From: Bog-756 sp963703145
GTDB lineage: Bacteria > Actinomycetota > Acidimicrobiia > Acidimicrobiales > RAAP-2
Assembly (NCBI GenBank): GCA_963703145.1
Contig: OY969793.1
Location: 3,286,001-3,350,000 of the forward strand
Direction of reading: 5' to 3'
Length of the DNA stretch: 64,000 bases
The notes beneath the pieces were generated by a model that was given only the letters and a program-made list of their open reading frames with translations, was not told the DNA's origin and did no database searches. Below are positions 34,615 to 42,498 of this stretch, one piece after another. The number at the start of each line of letters is the position of its first letter. Position 1 is the first letter of the stretch. The translations under genes and the position numbers were made by a program.

Positions 34615-36138
34615 ATGAGACGGCGACTGACTCTCCGGGTTGTGGCCATTGGAGTTGTGGCGGCCGTGGCCGCCACCTGTGGGGCCCACATGGCCACGGC
34701 GGCTGGCAACCGTCCCGCGCAGAGCGCGGCCGCGAGCGGCGCCACCAGCGATTGGCCACTTCCGGGCCATGACTATGCCAATTCTCGAGACGCCGGCCGG
34801 TCCCCCATCCGGGCCTCAACGGTGGGCAGGCTGGGGGTGATCTGGAGCGCGGCCACGCCGGGTGCGCTCACCACCGCGGTTGTCGTAGTTGGCACCACCG
34901 TCTACGCCGAGGACGACCACGGGGTGGTCATCGCCGTCGACCGAGCTACCGGCCAGACCCTGTGGCAGTCCGCTGCCACCGGGTTCACCGTCGGCCCGGA
35001 GGGCGTAGCACTCAGCGGTGCGAGGGTCTTTGCCGCGACCTCGGATGGGGTGGAGGCCCTCGATGCCGGATCGGGCCGGTTGCTGTGGACGACTCGCCTG
35101 ACCACCACGGCCACTGCGGGAGTCGACATGCAGCCGACGGTCGTTGGTGACCGCGTCCTCATCGCCACGGTTCCCGTCAGTGCGGCCGTCCAGTACCAGG
35201 GTGGCGACCGCGGCTACCTCTTTGCCGTCGACGCAGCAACCGGGCGGGTGGATTGGTCTTTCGACACGGTTGCGTCCAAGGACCTGTGGGGCAATCCCTC
35301 CGTCAACTCGGGCGGCGGTGCCTGGTATCCGCCGGCCATCGACACGACGACGGGGGTCGTCTACCTGGGAACTGCCAACCCCGCCCCGTTCCCAGGAACC
35401 ACGCAATATCCGAACGGGTCGAGCCGACCGGGGCGAAATCTCTACACGGACTCGACCGTGGCCCTCAGTCTGACGACGGGTCGGTTGCTCTGGTACCACC
35501 AGGCCGTGGCCCACGATCTCTTCGACCAGGATTTCGTGCACTCCCTGCTGGTCTCGGTGAACGCTGGCCCGACTCATCAGGTGGTGGTGGGTACCGGGAA
35601 GGGAGGCCAGGTCCTAGGAATGAACCCCTCGACCGGTCGGCTCCTCTGGGAGACCTCTGTCGGAGCGCAGCAGAACCATTCACTGACGTCTCTGGCGGGC
35701 CCCACGCCGATTCTGCCGGGAACCTTCGGCGGCGTCCTCACGCCTCCGGCATCGGCCGGCGGCGATGTGTACGTCGCCACCCTCAACGCACCTTCCACTC
35801 TGTCCCCGGACAAGACCGCCTACTTCGGCGGCAAGATCGGCACGATGCCCGGGGAGGTCGTGGCCATCGATGCGGCCACCGGTCGCCACCTTTGGGACAC
35901 ATCCATCCCTGGGGACCCGACGGGCGGTGCCACCGTGGTCAACAACCTGGTCATCACGGCGACCTATCAAGGTGCCGTCGTAATCCTTGACCGCCGGACC
36001 GGCAAGATCCTCTGGACGCACCAGGTCGGAAGCGCCATCAGCGGGTGGCTGGCCGTGGCCGGAAACCTCATCGTGGTCCCGACTGGTTCAGTAGGATCGA
36101 GTGGTCAACTGGTGGCCTTCCAGCTGCCGCCACATTGA
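34615..36138 (+). CDS. Secreted PQQ-like beta-propeller (quinoprotein dehydrogenase-like)
   Basis: 507 residues with a signal peptide (MRRRLTLRVVAIGVVAAVAATCGAH; the Cys at 22 is not in a clear lipobox). Repeated VYAEDDHGVVIAVDRATGQTLWQS, GVEALDAGSGRLLWTTRL, YLFAVDAATGRVDWSF, VALSLTTGRLLWYHQ, VLGMNPSTGRLLWETS, VVAIDAATGRHLWDTS and VVILDRRTGKILWTHQ give the A-x-D-x-x-T-G-x-x-x-W blade pattern, about eight blades. The form resembles PQQ-dependent alcohol dehydrogenases. There is no adjacent Cys-Cys pair and no cytochrome, so catalysis is uncertain; it may be a structural or ligand-binding propeller outside the cell. Confidence 0.8.
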   Translation: MRRRLTLRVVAIGVVAAVAATCGAHMATAAGNRPAQSAAASGATSDWPLPGHDYANSRDAGRSPIRASTVGRLGVIWSAATPGALTTAVVVVGTTVYAEDDHGVVIAVDRATGQTLWQSAATGFTVGPEGVALSGARVFAATSDGVEALDAGSGRLLWTTRLTTTATAGVDMQPTVVGDRVLIATVPVSAAVQYQGGDRGYLFAVDAATGRVDWSFDTVASKDLWGNPSVNSGGGAWYPPAIDTTTGVVYLGTANPAPFPGTTQYPNGSSRPGRNLYTDSTVALSLTTGRLLWYHQAVAHDLFDQDFVHSLLVSVNAGPTHQVVVGTGKGGQVLGMNPSTGRLLWETSVGAQQNHSLTSLAGPTPILPGTFGGVLTPPASAGGDVYVATLNAPSTLSPDKTAYFGGKIGTMPGEVVAIDAATGRHLWDTSIPGDPTGGATVVNNLVITATYQGAVVILDRRTGKILWTHQVGSAISGWLAVAGNLIVVPTGSVGSSGQLVAFQLPPH

Positions 36139-36195
36139 GGGCCCGAGCCCCAAGGCGAGCGTTCGGAGGTGTCCGTTTCGTCGCTCCGGATCTGG

Positions 36196-36507
36196 TCAGT
36201 CGTGGAATGTGGAGGCGTTGAGCAAGAACTCGAGGGTCTTGGTGTCAGTCAGATCCATCACCGGCACGATCTCCCACGTGTACCAGGCACTGAACTTGGC
36301 TGCCGCATCGGCGAGTGCCGTCACATCGGTCGAGTCACTGATGGCGTACCCCCCGTTCCCGTCCGCCCTCGCCACGAGGGCGATCATGGTCTCGCCTTCC
36401 GGAACTGACCATCGTCCGAAGGAGTCGAGGACTCGTTTTCCTGCGGCGATCCGGGCATCGGCATCACCGATGTCGTCACGAATTGTCCAGGTGGTCATAA
36501 ATTGCAT
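36196..36507 (-). CDS. DUF3303-like small protein
   Basis: 103 residues. MQFMTTWTIR begins the first strand, VLDSFGRWSVPEGETMIALVARADGNGGYAISDSTDVTAL follows, and KFSAWYTWEIVPVMDLTDT closes the ferredoxin-like fold. It is the same family as the gene at 6547. ATG 36507 has ggagg 5 nt upstream. Function unknown. Confidence 0.65.
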   Translation of the reverse strand: MQFMTTWTIRDDIGDADARIAAGKRVLDSFGRWSVPEGETMIALVARADGNGGYAISDSTDVTALADAAAKFSAWYTWEIVPVMDLTDTKTLEFLLNASTFHD

Positions 36508-36696
36508 GTTTCCTCCCGCTCGGGCCGACTCCGCCTCTCGCAGCCGCCGCCGCAGACCGATGGTGTCACATTAATCACGGCCTGTCTCATGGCTTGCCCG
36601 CAGGGCCCCGGCCATGGGGGTTGTCGACGCTCGGTTCGCCACCGGTCGTCTGAATCCAGACCGCCACCTTGCTGCCCCCGGGCCATCGAACCGGCG

Positions 36697-37392
36697 CTAC
36701 AGCTGTGGATAGAGCGTGGCAACGCCTCCCGACAGACCTCCGAGGACGTGGCGACTGGTGTCGTCGGCGACGATCTCGTACTGGTCGGACTCGAGGCCGT
36801 CGACGGCGAGCTTGGCGATCTGTGCCGGGTCTGCCTTCGGCGCGGTCACTGACGCAGCCATGTCGGTGTCCATGTACCCGACGTGCAGTCCAGCAACCCG
36901 GATGTTCTGTTCCGCCAGTTGGACGCGAAGTGCGTTCGTCATTGACCATTCTGCGGACTTTGCCGCACAGTAGGCCCCCACCGCGGGGAAGCTGACCCAG
37001 GACAGTGCCGACAGGATGTTGAGTATGGATCCGCCACCGTTGGCCGCCATCCGGGGGGCGAAGGCCCGTGTCATTAGGAGCGTGCCGAAGAAGTGGGTAT
37101 CGATCTCGACGCGGATGCTGTCCAGGTCACCGGTGAGGAGGTCCGAACCGGTGGCTGAACCGGCATTGTTGATCAACAGCGTGGCATGGGAGGCGGCCTC
37201 GGCGGCGGCCTCCACTGCCTCCGGATCGGTGATGTCTAGTGTGAGCACCTTGGCACCGAGCAGATCGACGCTATCGGGATTGCGAGCGCCGGCGTAGACC
37301 GTCGCACCTCGTGCGAGCAGTTCCCGGGCCAAGTGTCGGCCAAGGCCCCGGTTGGCACCGGTGACGAGTGCGGTTGATCCTGCGATATCCAT
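36697..37392 (-). CDS. Short-chain dehydrogenase/reductase (SDR)
   Basis: 231 residues, classical SDR length. ALVTGANRGLGRHLARELLARGATVYAGAR is the TGxxxGxG cofactor loop with an Arg suggesting NADP preference. LINNAGS is the NNAG motif, ILSALSWVSF holds the catalytic Ser, and YCAAKSAEW gives Y-x-x-x-K. ATG 37392 follows aaggag and sits directly downstream of the DHA2 exporter, whose apparent end overlaps it. The pair forms one minus-strand transcript from the promoter at 38921-38949. The substrate is unknown; linked reductase and exporter suggest detoxification. Confidence 0.88.
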   Translation of the reverse strand: MDIAGSTALVTGANRGLGRHLARELLARGATVYAGARNPDSVDLLGAKVLTLDITDPEAVEAAAEAASHATLLINNAGSATGSDLLTGDLDSIRVEIDTHFFGTLLMTRAFAPRMAANGGGSILNILSALSWVSFPAVGAYCAAKSAEWSMTNALRVQLAEQNIRVAGLHVGYMDTDMAASVTAPKADPAQIAKLAVDGLESDQYEIVADDTSRHVLGGLSGGVATLYPQL

Positions 37393-38912
37393 GGGGGCTC
37401 CTTCAGTCGGTGGTGGTGGAGACTCAACGCCTGATCTGTCTGGGTCGAACGTGATGCGGTTAGCAGCCCCATGTCGGATGGGGCCGTTGCCGTAGTGGGC
37501 GGGGCGCTGTGTGGGCGGCGCAGGAGGGTGACCGCCGGGATGACGCCGGCGAACGCAATCACAGCGGTGACCCACCAACCGCGCCGGAACACCTCGAGCT
37601 CTGGTACTCCGTGTCGAGTGGTCGTTCCGAGCACCGCGACCAGGACGGCCACGCCGAGAGCCAACCCGGTCTGTCGGAGCATGTTGACCACGGCGGACCC
37701 AGTGGCGAACGATTGCGGTGGGAGCGATGACGATGCCGTACCCATCATGGTCGGGAGCGTCAGACCGACGCCGATGCCAGTGAGGATCATGCCGCCGAAG
37801 ACGCCCGCCCAGTAGTTCGGCTGGAGCTCGACGGCCAGCGCCCACCACGACACCCCGGCACCAAAGGCGATGCTGCCGATGACGATCGACAGGGCGGGCC
37901 CGAACCGTTTGATGAGGGGCGGGACAACGACGAACGCCATGAGCGGCACCATCAGGGGCCCGGGGGCGATGCCTAGCCCGGCGCGTAGTGCCGACCACCC
38001 CCAGACCCCTTGTTCCCACAGGACGATCGAGAGCAGCATCGCCCCGAACGCGGCGGAGAAGATGATGGCGACGATGGACGCCCCGGTGAAGCTCCGGGAA
38101 CGGAAGAGTGCAGGTTCGACGAGCGGGTTGCGACTGGTCAGGCAGTGGATGACGAACAGGCCGATCACCAGGAACGCACCGACGAGTATCCCCAGAATTG
38201 TCGGGGACCCCCAACCCCAGTCGCTGCCCTTGACGATCCCGAAGGTCAAGAGCCCCACGCCCGCCGTGGCCAGGACCACGCCGATCGGGTCAGGTCGTTC
38301 GGTCTGGTGGCCGGGGACGTGGGGCAGCCGCCGCCAGCCGAAGAGGAGCGCGGCGATCCCCACTGGAACATTGATCAGGAAGACCCACCGCCAACTGGCG
38401 GCGACGAGCAGCCCGCCGATGACGGGGCCGAGTGCTGCCGCCAACCCTCCGGTTGCTGTCCAGGCCCGAACCGCTCCCTGGCGGTGCTCGGAGTCGTAGG
38501 ACGCCAGCACCAATCCGAGCGAGGTGGGTGTCAGCAGGGCGGCGCCGGCCGCCTGAACCAGTCGGAAGGCGACCAGCATCCCGACGCTGGTCGAGGCGGC
38601 ACAGGCCGCCGATGCCGCGGTGAAGATCGCGACACCCAGGAGGAACCCCCGATCCCGCCGGTATCGATCAGCCAGCCGTCCGAAGAACACGAGCAGCGAT
38701 GCGTAGACGATGGCGTATCCGTTGAGGACCCAGGAGAGCTGCGCCAGGTTCTTGGTGCCAAAGTCCCGGCCGATCTGGGGCAATGCCACATTCACGATGA
38801 ACAGGTCGAGGCTGGCGAGAACCACGCCCGCGCACACGATGACGAGGACCTGCCGAGGAGCGACCGCCCTCGGCTCCCCGACAGGCCTCGTTCGCTGACT
38901 TAGAGTGACCAT
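37236..38912 (-). CDS. DHA2-family MFS exporter (C-terminal end uncertain)
   Basis: 558-residue open frame. About 14 membrane helices include LASLDLFIVNVALPQIGRDFG (DHA2 helix 1), FGRLADRYRRDRGFL (motif A) and GLAAALGPVIGGLLVAASWRW (motif C). Family members end shortly after the last helix (near VIPAVTLLRRP). The last 100 or so residues here are non-homologous, and 157 nt overlap the downstream SDR in another frame, so a small indel may have removed the real stop. ATG 38912 is at the transcription start of the promoter described here, so translation is probably leaderless. It is controlled by the divergent HxlR gene in all likelihood. Confidence 0.8.
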   Translation of the reverse strand: MVTLSQRTRPVGEPRAVAPRQVLVIVCAGVVLASLDLFIVNVALPQIGRDFGTKNLAQLSWVLNGYAIVYASLLVFFGRLADRYRRDRGFLLGVAIFTAASAACAASTSVGMLVAFRLVQAAGAALLTPTSLGLVLASYDSEHRQGAVRAWTATGGLAAALGPVIGGLLVAASWRWVFLINVPVGIAALLFGWRRLPHVPGHQTERPDPIGVVLATAGVGLLTFGIVKGSDWGWGSPTILGILVGAFLVIGLFVIHCLTSRNPLVEPALFRSRSFTGASIVAIIFSAAFGAMLLSIVLWEQGVWGWSALRAGLGIAPGPLMVPLMAFVVVPPLIKRFGPALSIVIGSIAFGAGVSWWALAVELQPNYWAGVFGGMILTGIGVGLTLPTMMGTASSSLPPQSFATGSAVVNMLRQTGLALGVAVLVAVLGTTTRHGVPELEVFRRGWWVTAVIAFAGVIPAVTLLRRPHSAPPTTATAPSDMGLLTASRSTQTDQALSLHHHRLKEPPWISQDQPHSSPVPTGALADTWPGNCSHEVRRSTPALAIPIASICSVPRCSH

Positions 38913-38937
38913 AGCCAGTCACTATAGGGACTGGCTA
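38912..38937. promoter_or_regulatory. Operator: 9-bp inverted repeat between DHA2 exporter and hxlR-type gene
   Basis: TAGCCAGTC-N8-GACTGGCTA has perfect 9-bp arms. It covers the -10 box of the exporter promoter and touches its start codon, so a bound protein would block it. It lies 31 nt before the HxlR-family gene at 38968, making that regulator the obvious ligand. Confidence 0.7.
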
Positions 38938-38949
38938 AGGGAAGGTCAA
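38921..38949 (-). promoter_or_regulatory. Sigma-70-type promoter for the DHA2 exporter
   Basis: On the minus strand TTGACC (38949-38944) and TATAGT (38926-38921) are separated by exactly 17 nt, near-consensus for a housekeeping promoter. The ATG at 38912 starts 8 nt past the -10 box, so the transcript would have little or no leader. Confidence 0.7.
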
Positions 38950-38955
38950 GCCAGA

Positions 38956-38961
38956 TACACT
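38956..38961 (+). promoter_or_regulatory. -10 box TACACT for leaderless hxlR-type gene
   Basis: TACACT ends exactly 6 nt before the ATG at 38968; the operator lies directly upstream where a -35 region would be, consistent with autoregulation. Confidence 0.5.
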
Positions 38962-38967
38962 GTGGGC

Positions 38968-39453
38968 ATGTCCGAATCCACAGTGCGAATGACCGGAGTC
39001 CTCGAGCCCCGTTCCCGTTGGGAGGCCGAGGGCTGCTCGATTGCCAAGGCCATGGACGTAGTCGGTAGCCGCTCGGCATTCCTGCTCATGCGTGAGGCCT
39101 TCTACGGCACGACCCGGTTCGACGACTTCGCCCATCGGGTGGGCGTCAGCGAGCCAGTGGCTGCAGCCCGCCTGAAGGAACTCGTGGAGGTCGGGCTGCT
39201 GGAGCGCCAGCCGTATCAAGAGCCGGGCAAGCGGACCAGGCTCGAGTACCGGTTGACCACCCAGGGGGTGGACTTCTTCCCCGTGCTCGTCGCCCTCCTG
39301 CAGTGGGGAGACCGGTGGCTCGATCCGGCCGGTGTCGAGCTGCTGCACCGTGAGTGTGGAAGCCCGGTCCGGGCGGAGCTGCGTTGCGATCATGGCCACC
39401 GCCTGTCTGTGGGTGACGTGGACCTCGCCGCTCGGCGCCGCTCTGAGGGTTGA
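38968..39453 (+). CDS. HxlR-family transcriptional regulator
   Basis: 161 residues. CSIAKAMDVVGSRSAFLLMREAFYGTTRFDDFAHRVGVSEPVAAARLKELVEVGLLERQPYQEPGKRTRLEYRLTTQG is the winged HTH of HxlR/DUF24 regulators: C-x-I/V-x-x-x-x-x-x-I-G-x-x-W-like opening, then recognition helix and wing. The first Cys (residue 21) can act as a redox or electrophile sensor in relatives. A C-terminal CGSPVRAELRCDHGHRLSVGDV adds a small two-Cys extension. It is divergent from the DHA2 exporter/SDR operon across the 26-bp operator. Confidence 0.88.
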   Translation: MSESTVRMTGVLEPRSRWEAEGCSIAKAMDVVGSRSAFLLMREAFYGTTRFDDFAHRVGVSEPVAAARLKELVEVGLLERQPYQEPGKRTRLEYRLTTQGVDFFPVLVALLQWGDRWLDPAGVELLHRECGSPVRAELRCDHGHRLSVGDVDLAARRRSEG

Positions 39454-39772
39454 GGGGTGGCGCGGCAGTGACCCGGACCAAAGGCCACGAGGTGATGGTG
39501 CATGAGGCGCCGCCTCCGCTCAGCCCGTTCACGGCGCACGGAGTAGTCGACTCGGTGTTCGGAGAGCTCTGGGGAAGGCCCGGGCTGCCTCGACGCGACC
39601 AGCGGGGTCCAGCGACCCAATGAGCCGGTGGACGAGGGCGTTCGATAGCTCCCACTGATCAGGTGGTGATGCGGTCGAGCGCTCTGCTCAGTGTTCCGGG
39701 AGACATGCTCCCAGGGTCCCGGACCCTGCTCGCAAACGGGGGCGGTGGCGGCCGCTGACCTATGCTGAGCAA
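39454..39772. other. Intergenic region, no gene seen
   Basis: 319 bases between the HxlR gene and the DapB-like gene. The open frames on either strand have no motif or start signal. The only supported element is the -10 box TATGCT at 39761-39766. Confidence 0.5.
39761..39766 (+). promoter_or_regulatory. -10 box TATGCT for leaderless DapB-like gene
   Basis: TATGCT ends exactly 6 nt before the GTG at 39773, with no Shine-Dalgarno sequence. Confidence 0.5.
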
Positions 39773-40840
39773 GTGCACAACACGCGGCCCTATCGGGTGG
39801 TCCAATGGACAACGGGAAACGTCGGCAAGAGCTCGGTGCAGGCCATCGTGGCAAACCCCACGCTCGAGTTGGTTGGGTGCTACGCCTGGTCTGAGGAGAA
39901 GGTCGGGCGTGATGTGGGGGAGCTGTGTGGGATCGACGCGGTGGGTGTCGTGGCCACCAACGATGTCGACGCGTTGCTCTCCCTCAAGCCGGACTGCGTG
40001 GTCTACAACCCGATGTGGCTTGACGTGGGGGAGCTGGTCCGCATCCTGTCGGCTGGCGTGAATGTCGTGGCGACGGCAGCCTTCATCACCGGCCACAACC
40101 TTGGCGCCGGCCGCGACCGCATTGCCGAGGCCTGCCGGATCGGGGGCTCGACGATGTTCGGCACCGGTATCAGCCCCGGCTTCGCTGAGTTGTTGGCCAT
40201 TGTCTCGGCGACCATCTGCGATCGGGTCGACAAGATCACGGTCAACGAGGCTGCCGACACGACGTTCTACGACTCCCCGGCAACCGAGATCCCCGTGGGC
40301 TTCGGCAAGCCCATCGACTACCCCGGACTCCAGGCCATGACGACCGAAGGCACGGCTGTGTTCGGTGAAGCCGTGCGGATGGTTGCCGACTCGCTCGGGA
40401 TCGAGCTCGACGAGGTTCGCTGTGAAGCCGAGTACGCCCAGACGACGGCCGATCTCGATCTGGGTTCGTGGACCATCGCAGCCGGCTGCGTTGCCGGCGT
40501 GGCGGCCAGTTGGAAGGGACTTCTCGGAGAGGATGTCATCGTGGAGCTCAATGTCCGGTGGCGAAAGGGACAGACCCTCGAACCCGATTGGCAGATCGAT
40601 CAGGACGGATGGGTGATCCAGATCGATGGCCGACCGACCGTGACGGCCAAGATCGGATTCCTCCCCCCGCCCGACTTTCAGGCCGAGACCATGGCCGACT
40701 TCATGGTGTTGGGACACATCATGACGGCGGCTCCACCCATCAATGCAATCCCCGCTGTCGTGTCCGCCGCCCCGGGTATCGCAACCTATAACGACATACC
40801 GCTCGTGCTACCTCGAGGAGTCGTGTCGGCCAACCGTTAG
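39773..40840 (+). CDS. DapB-fold NAD(P)H-dependent oxidoreductase (2,4-diaminopentanoate dehydrogenase-like)
   Basis: 355 residues. YRVVQWTTGNVGKSSVQAIVANPTLELVGCYAWSEEKVGRDVGELCG is the nucleotide-binding start of the group often labelled dihydrodipicolinate reductase, although true DapB is shorter (about 250). DCVVYNPMWLDVGELVRILSAGVNVVATAAFITGH and GTGISPGFAELLAI follow in the family order. Members with known activity deaminate 2,4-diaminopentanoate; actinobacterial ones are mostly uncharacterised. A paralogue is at 47483. The gene ends in an unusually strong hairpin that includes its stop codon. Confidence 0.8.
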   Translation: MHNTRPYRVVQWTTGNVGKSSVQAIVANPTLELVGCYAWSEEKVGRDVGELCGIDAVGVVATNDVDALLSLKPDCVVYNPMWLDVGELVRILSAGVNVVATAAFITGHNLGAGRDRIAEACRIGGSTMFGTGISPGFAELLAIVSATICDRVDKITVNEAADTTFYDSPATEIPVGFGKPIDYPGLQAMTTEGTAVFGEAVRMVADSLGIELDEVRCEAEYAQTTADLDLGSWTIAAGCVAGVAASWKGLLGEDVIVELNVRWRKGQTLEPDWQIDQDGWVIQIDGRPTVTAKIGFLPPPDFQAETMADFMVLGHIMTAAPPINAIPAVVSAAPGIATYNDIPLVLPRGVVSANR

Positions 40841-40851
40841 TTGGCCGACAC
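40823..40851 (+). terminator. Strong hairpin spanning the stop codon of the DapB-like gene
   Basis: GTGTCGGCCAAC-cgtta-GTTGGCCGACAC is a perfect 12-bp stem with a 5-nt loop. The TAG stop (40838-40840) lies at the loop/stem border, so the last codons form the 5' arm. It separates this gene from the convergent gene ending at 40954. No U-tract. Confidence 0.7.
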
Positions 40852-40953
40852 CGATTGGCCCGTCCCCGGGTGAGTAGTGATGCCACCGAACCGGCTGTCC
40901 TCCAACGCTTACCTGCGTCCCAGTGTCACGGACCGCCGGGTCTGTGGCGTCGG

Positions 40954-41286
40954 CTATTTCACCGAGAAGGCCTTCAGGGCGCTGATCGGACCATCCCCGC
41001 TGAGGCACACGGTGCCCTTCGCCGTCCCGGGAAGCTTGAGCCCATCGCCGGTGTCAGAGGTCACGGTGGCGGTAAAGCCTTCGTTGGCAGTGCCGTTCTT
41101 GACATAGCCCGGGCATTTCGTCGCTGAGGCGGCCGCCAACGTCGGAGCCCCGATCGTCGTGCTCTCGCCAGAGAGCCAGGTGATGGTCCCACCGACCGCC
41201 AACGTGGCCGCATTCAGCGGCTGGGATCCCACTCCTGTATTGCCCCCGACGGTAGTGGTGCTGGATATGTTCCCACTGAGGGAAGT
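40954..41286 (-). pseudogene. Second repeat of a small secreted-protein tandem, cut off by an in-frame TGA
   Basis: This stretch is in the same frame as, and directly follows, the gene at 41287-41748. It repeats that sequence: TSLSGNISSTTTVGGN, then LAVGGTITWLSGESTTIGAPTLAAASATKCPGYVK, TATVTSDTGDG, GTVCLSGDGPISALKA. The codon for the first cysteine of the repeat (SITC in repeat 1) is TGA here, and the partner cysteine (SGC) is asparagine, while the other two cysteines remain. It is best read as the 3' half of a former two-repeat protein. Re-initiation inside it is unlikely, since it would lack a signal peptide. Confidence 0.7.
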
Positions 41287-41748
41287 TCACGTGATGGAGC
41301 TGGATGCCCACTTGAACTTCAAGGCCTTCAACGTGCTGATTGTGCCGTTCGTCCCGATGCAGACCGATCCTGTTGCCGCGCCTGGGACCAGGACGCCGTC
41401 CCCGGTGTCAGCGGTCACCACAGCCGTGAAGCTCTCCGCAGCCGGGTTGGTGGCCGCCTTCTTCACGTAGCCCGGGCACTTCGTCGCCGAAGCGGCCGCC
41501 AGTGTCGGCGTGGCAAACGTCGTGCTGCCGCCGGACACCCAGGTGATGGTTCCGCCCACCGCCAACGCGGCCGCACTGGCCGGCGTAGAGGCACCACCGG
41601 TGTTGACTGCGGTGCACCCGCTCAGCGTGATGGTGCTCGAGGCGTTTCCCGAGATGGTGGAACACGTGATGGATCCCGTCGCTCCGGCGGTGTCGGCAAT
41701 CCCCAATGTCAGTCCCGATATCGGAATGACGAGCACCGCAACGGTCAA
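41287..41748 (-). CDS. Small secreted four-cysteine protein, repeat 1 (possibly decaying)
   Basis: 153 residues: signal peptide VLVIPISGLTLGIADTAGATG, then a domain with cysteines in SITC, SGC, TKCPGYVK and GSVC. It is related to the product at 41970. That relative begins ATG-CGA-CGG; here the matching codons are ACG-AGA-CGA (41763 downward) behind gggggaat, so the original ATG appears to have become ACG. The TTG at 41748 used here would give a signal peptide without its basic start. Function unknown. Confidence 0.55.
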   Translation of the reverse strand: MTVAVLVIPISGLTLGIADTAGATGSITCSTISGNASSTITLSGCTAVNTGGASTPASAAALAVGGTITWVSGGSTTFATPTLAAASATKCPGYVKKAATNPAAESFTAVVTADTGDGVLVPGAATGSVCIGTNGTISTLKALKFKWASSSIT

Positions 41749-41969
41749 CAGAATTCGTCTCGTGATTCCCCCAATTCACTGATCCTGGAACGATCCGAAC
41801 GGACGATCATCCGCTCTCAGTCAGCAATGTAGCGGACCAAATTAGGCAAATTAGGAGAGAGCTTGGTGACGCGGTGGGCTCGCCGCCTTCTAACAATTCC
41901 CTAACATTTTCCGCACTGCCGGTGTGCGTAGTATCGCTACGGGGGCGAATCGATGAAGGGGGAGAAGTA
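41749..41969. other. Divergent region between two secreted-protein paralogues
   Basis: 221 bases, less GC-rich than the surroundings. On the plus strand TAGTAT (41929-41934) may be the -10 box of the gene at 41970. On the minus strand gggggaat precedes the degraded start of the other copy. No further gene was seen. Confidence 0.4.
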
Positions 41970-42419
41970 ATGCGACGGGTAATGGTGGTAGCAGCAATAG
42001 TGATGATTCCGATATCGGCTTCCGCGGTCGGAATCGTGGCGAGTTCGGGAACAGCGGGGGCATCGTCTCCGGTGACGTGTGCCAGGGTCACTGGCTCACT
42101 GGCCGGGACCGTTCACTTCAAGGGATGCAGCACTCCGTTTGCCAAGGGGAACGCTGTCGGAACCTTGTTGGCAACCGGTGGGACGATCAGCTGGGCCGGA
42201 AAGCATCCAGGCTCGATCTCGCTCTCGGGCGCCGTCACCAATTCTGGACAAGGGGTGTGTGCCGCCGGGTCGAAGGAGTTCGACGCTACCGACGTGGTGT
42301 CAGCTGTCACCGGTAGTGCAGCGACGGTTGTCCACGTGGGTGACCGGGGCTCAGGATCGTTCTGTGTCAACCGGTCCGGGCACCTGGCGTTGGTCACGGG
42401 CAGTCTGTTCAGGGTCTGA
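41970..42419 (+). CDS. Small secreted four-cysteine protein
   Basis: 149 residues from ATG 41970 behind ggggagaag. Signal peptide MRRVMVVAAIVMIPISASAVGIVAS with cleavage near GTAGAS. The mature part has four cysteines in the order VTC, KGC, GVC and SFC, and GTLLATGGTISW corresponds to LAVGGTITW in the paralogue at 41287. Each domain probably has two disulfides. The gene family is not one I can name; it could be a surface or extracellular ligand-binding domain. It is divergent from its paralogue. Confidence 0.65.
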   Translation: MRRVMVVAAIVMIPISASAVGIVASSGTAGASSPVTCARVTGSLAGTVHFKGCSTPFAKGNAVGTLLATGGTISWAGKHPGSISLSGAVTNSGQGVCAAGSKEFDATDVVSAVTGSAATVVHVGDRGSGSFCVNRSGHLALVTGSLFRV

Positions 42420-42447
42420 TCCATCGCTTGGGGTGGTCTGGGGCAGG

Positions 42448-42463
42448 TCGGAGCCGGCTCCGA
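42448..42463. terminator. Palindrome between convergent genes, possible terminator
   Basis: TCGGAGCCGGCTCCGA is a perfect 16-bp palindrome located between the stop at 42419 and the convergent gene end at 42499. It could fold into a short-loop hairpin for both transcripts. Confidence 0.35.
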
Positions 42464-42498
42464 GCCCGCTCCCATGGTGCGTCCTCGCCTGACCGCGG

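Noticed and set aside
39454..39772. Open frames in the 319-bp gap before the DapB-like gene
   Set aside because: None has a start signal, motif or codon pattern like the neighbouring genes.
41287..41289. Selenocysteine codon at the TGA of the secreted tandem
   Set aside because: No SECIS element was identified; the partner cysteine is lost too and the start codon has changed, which favours decay. Kept only as an alternative within the finding.
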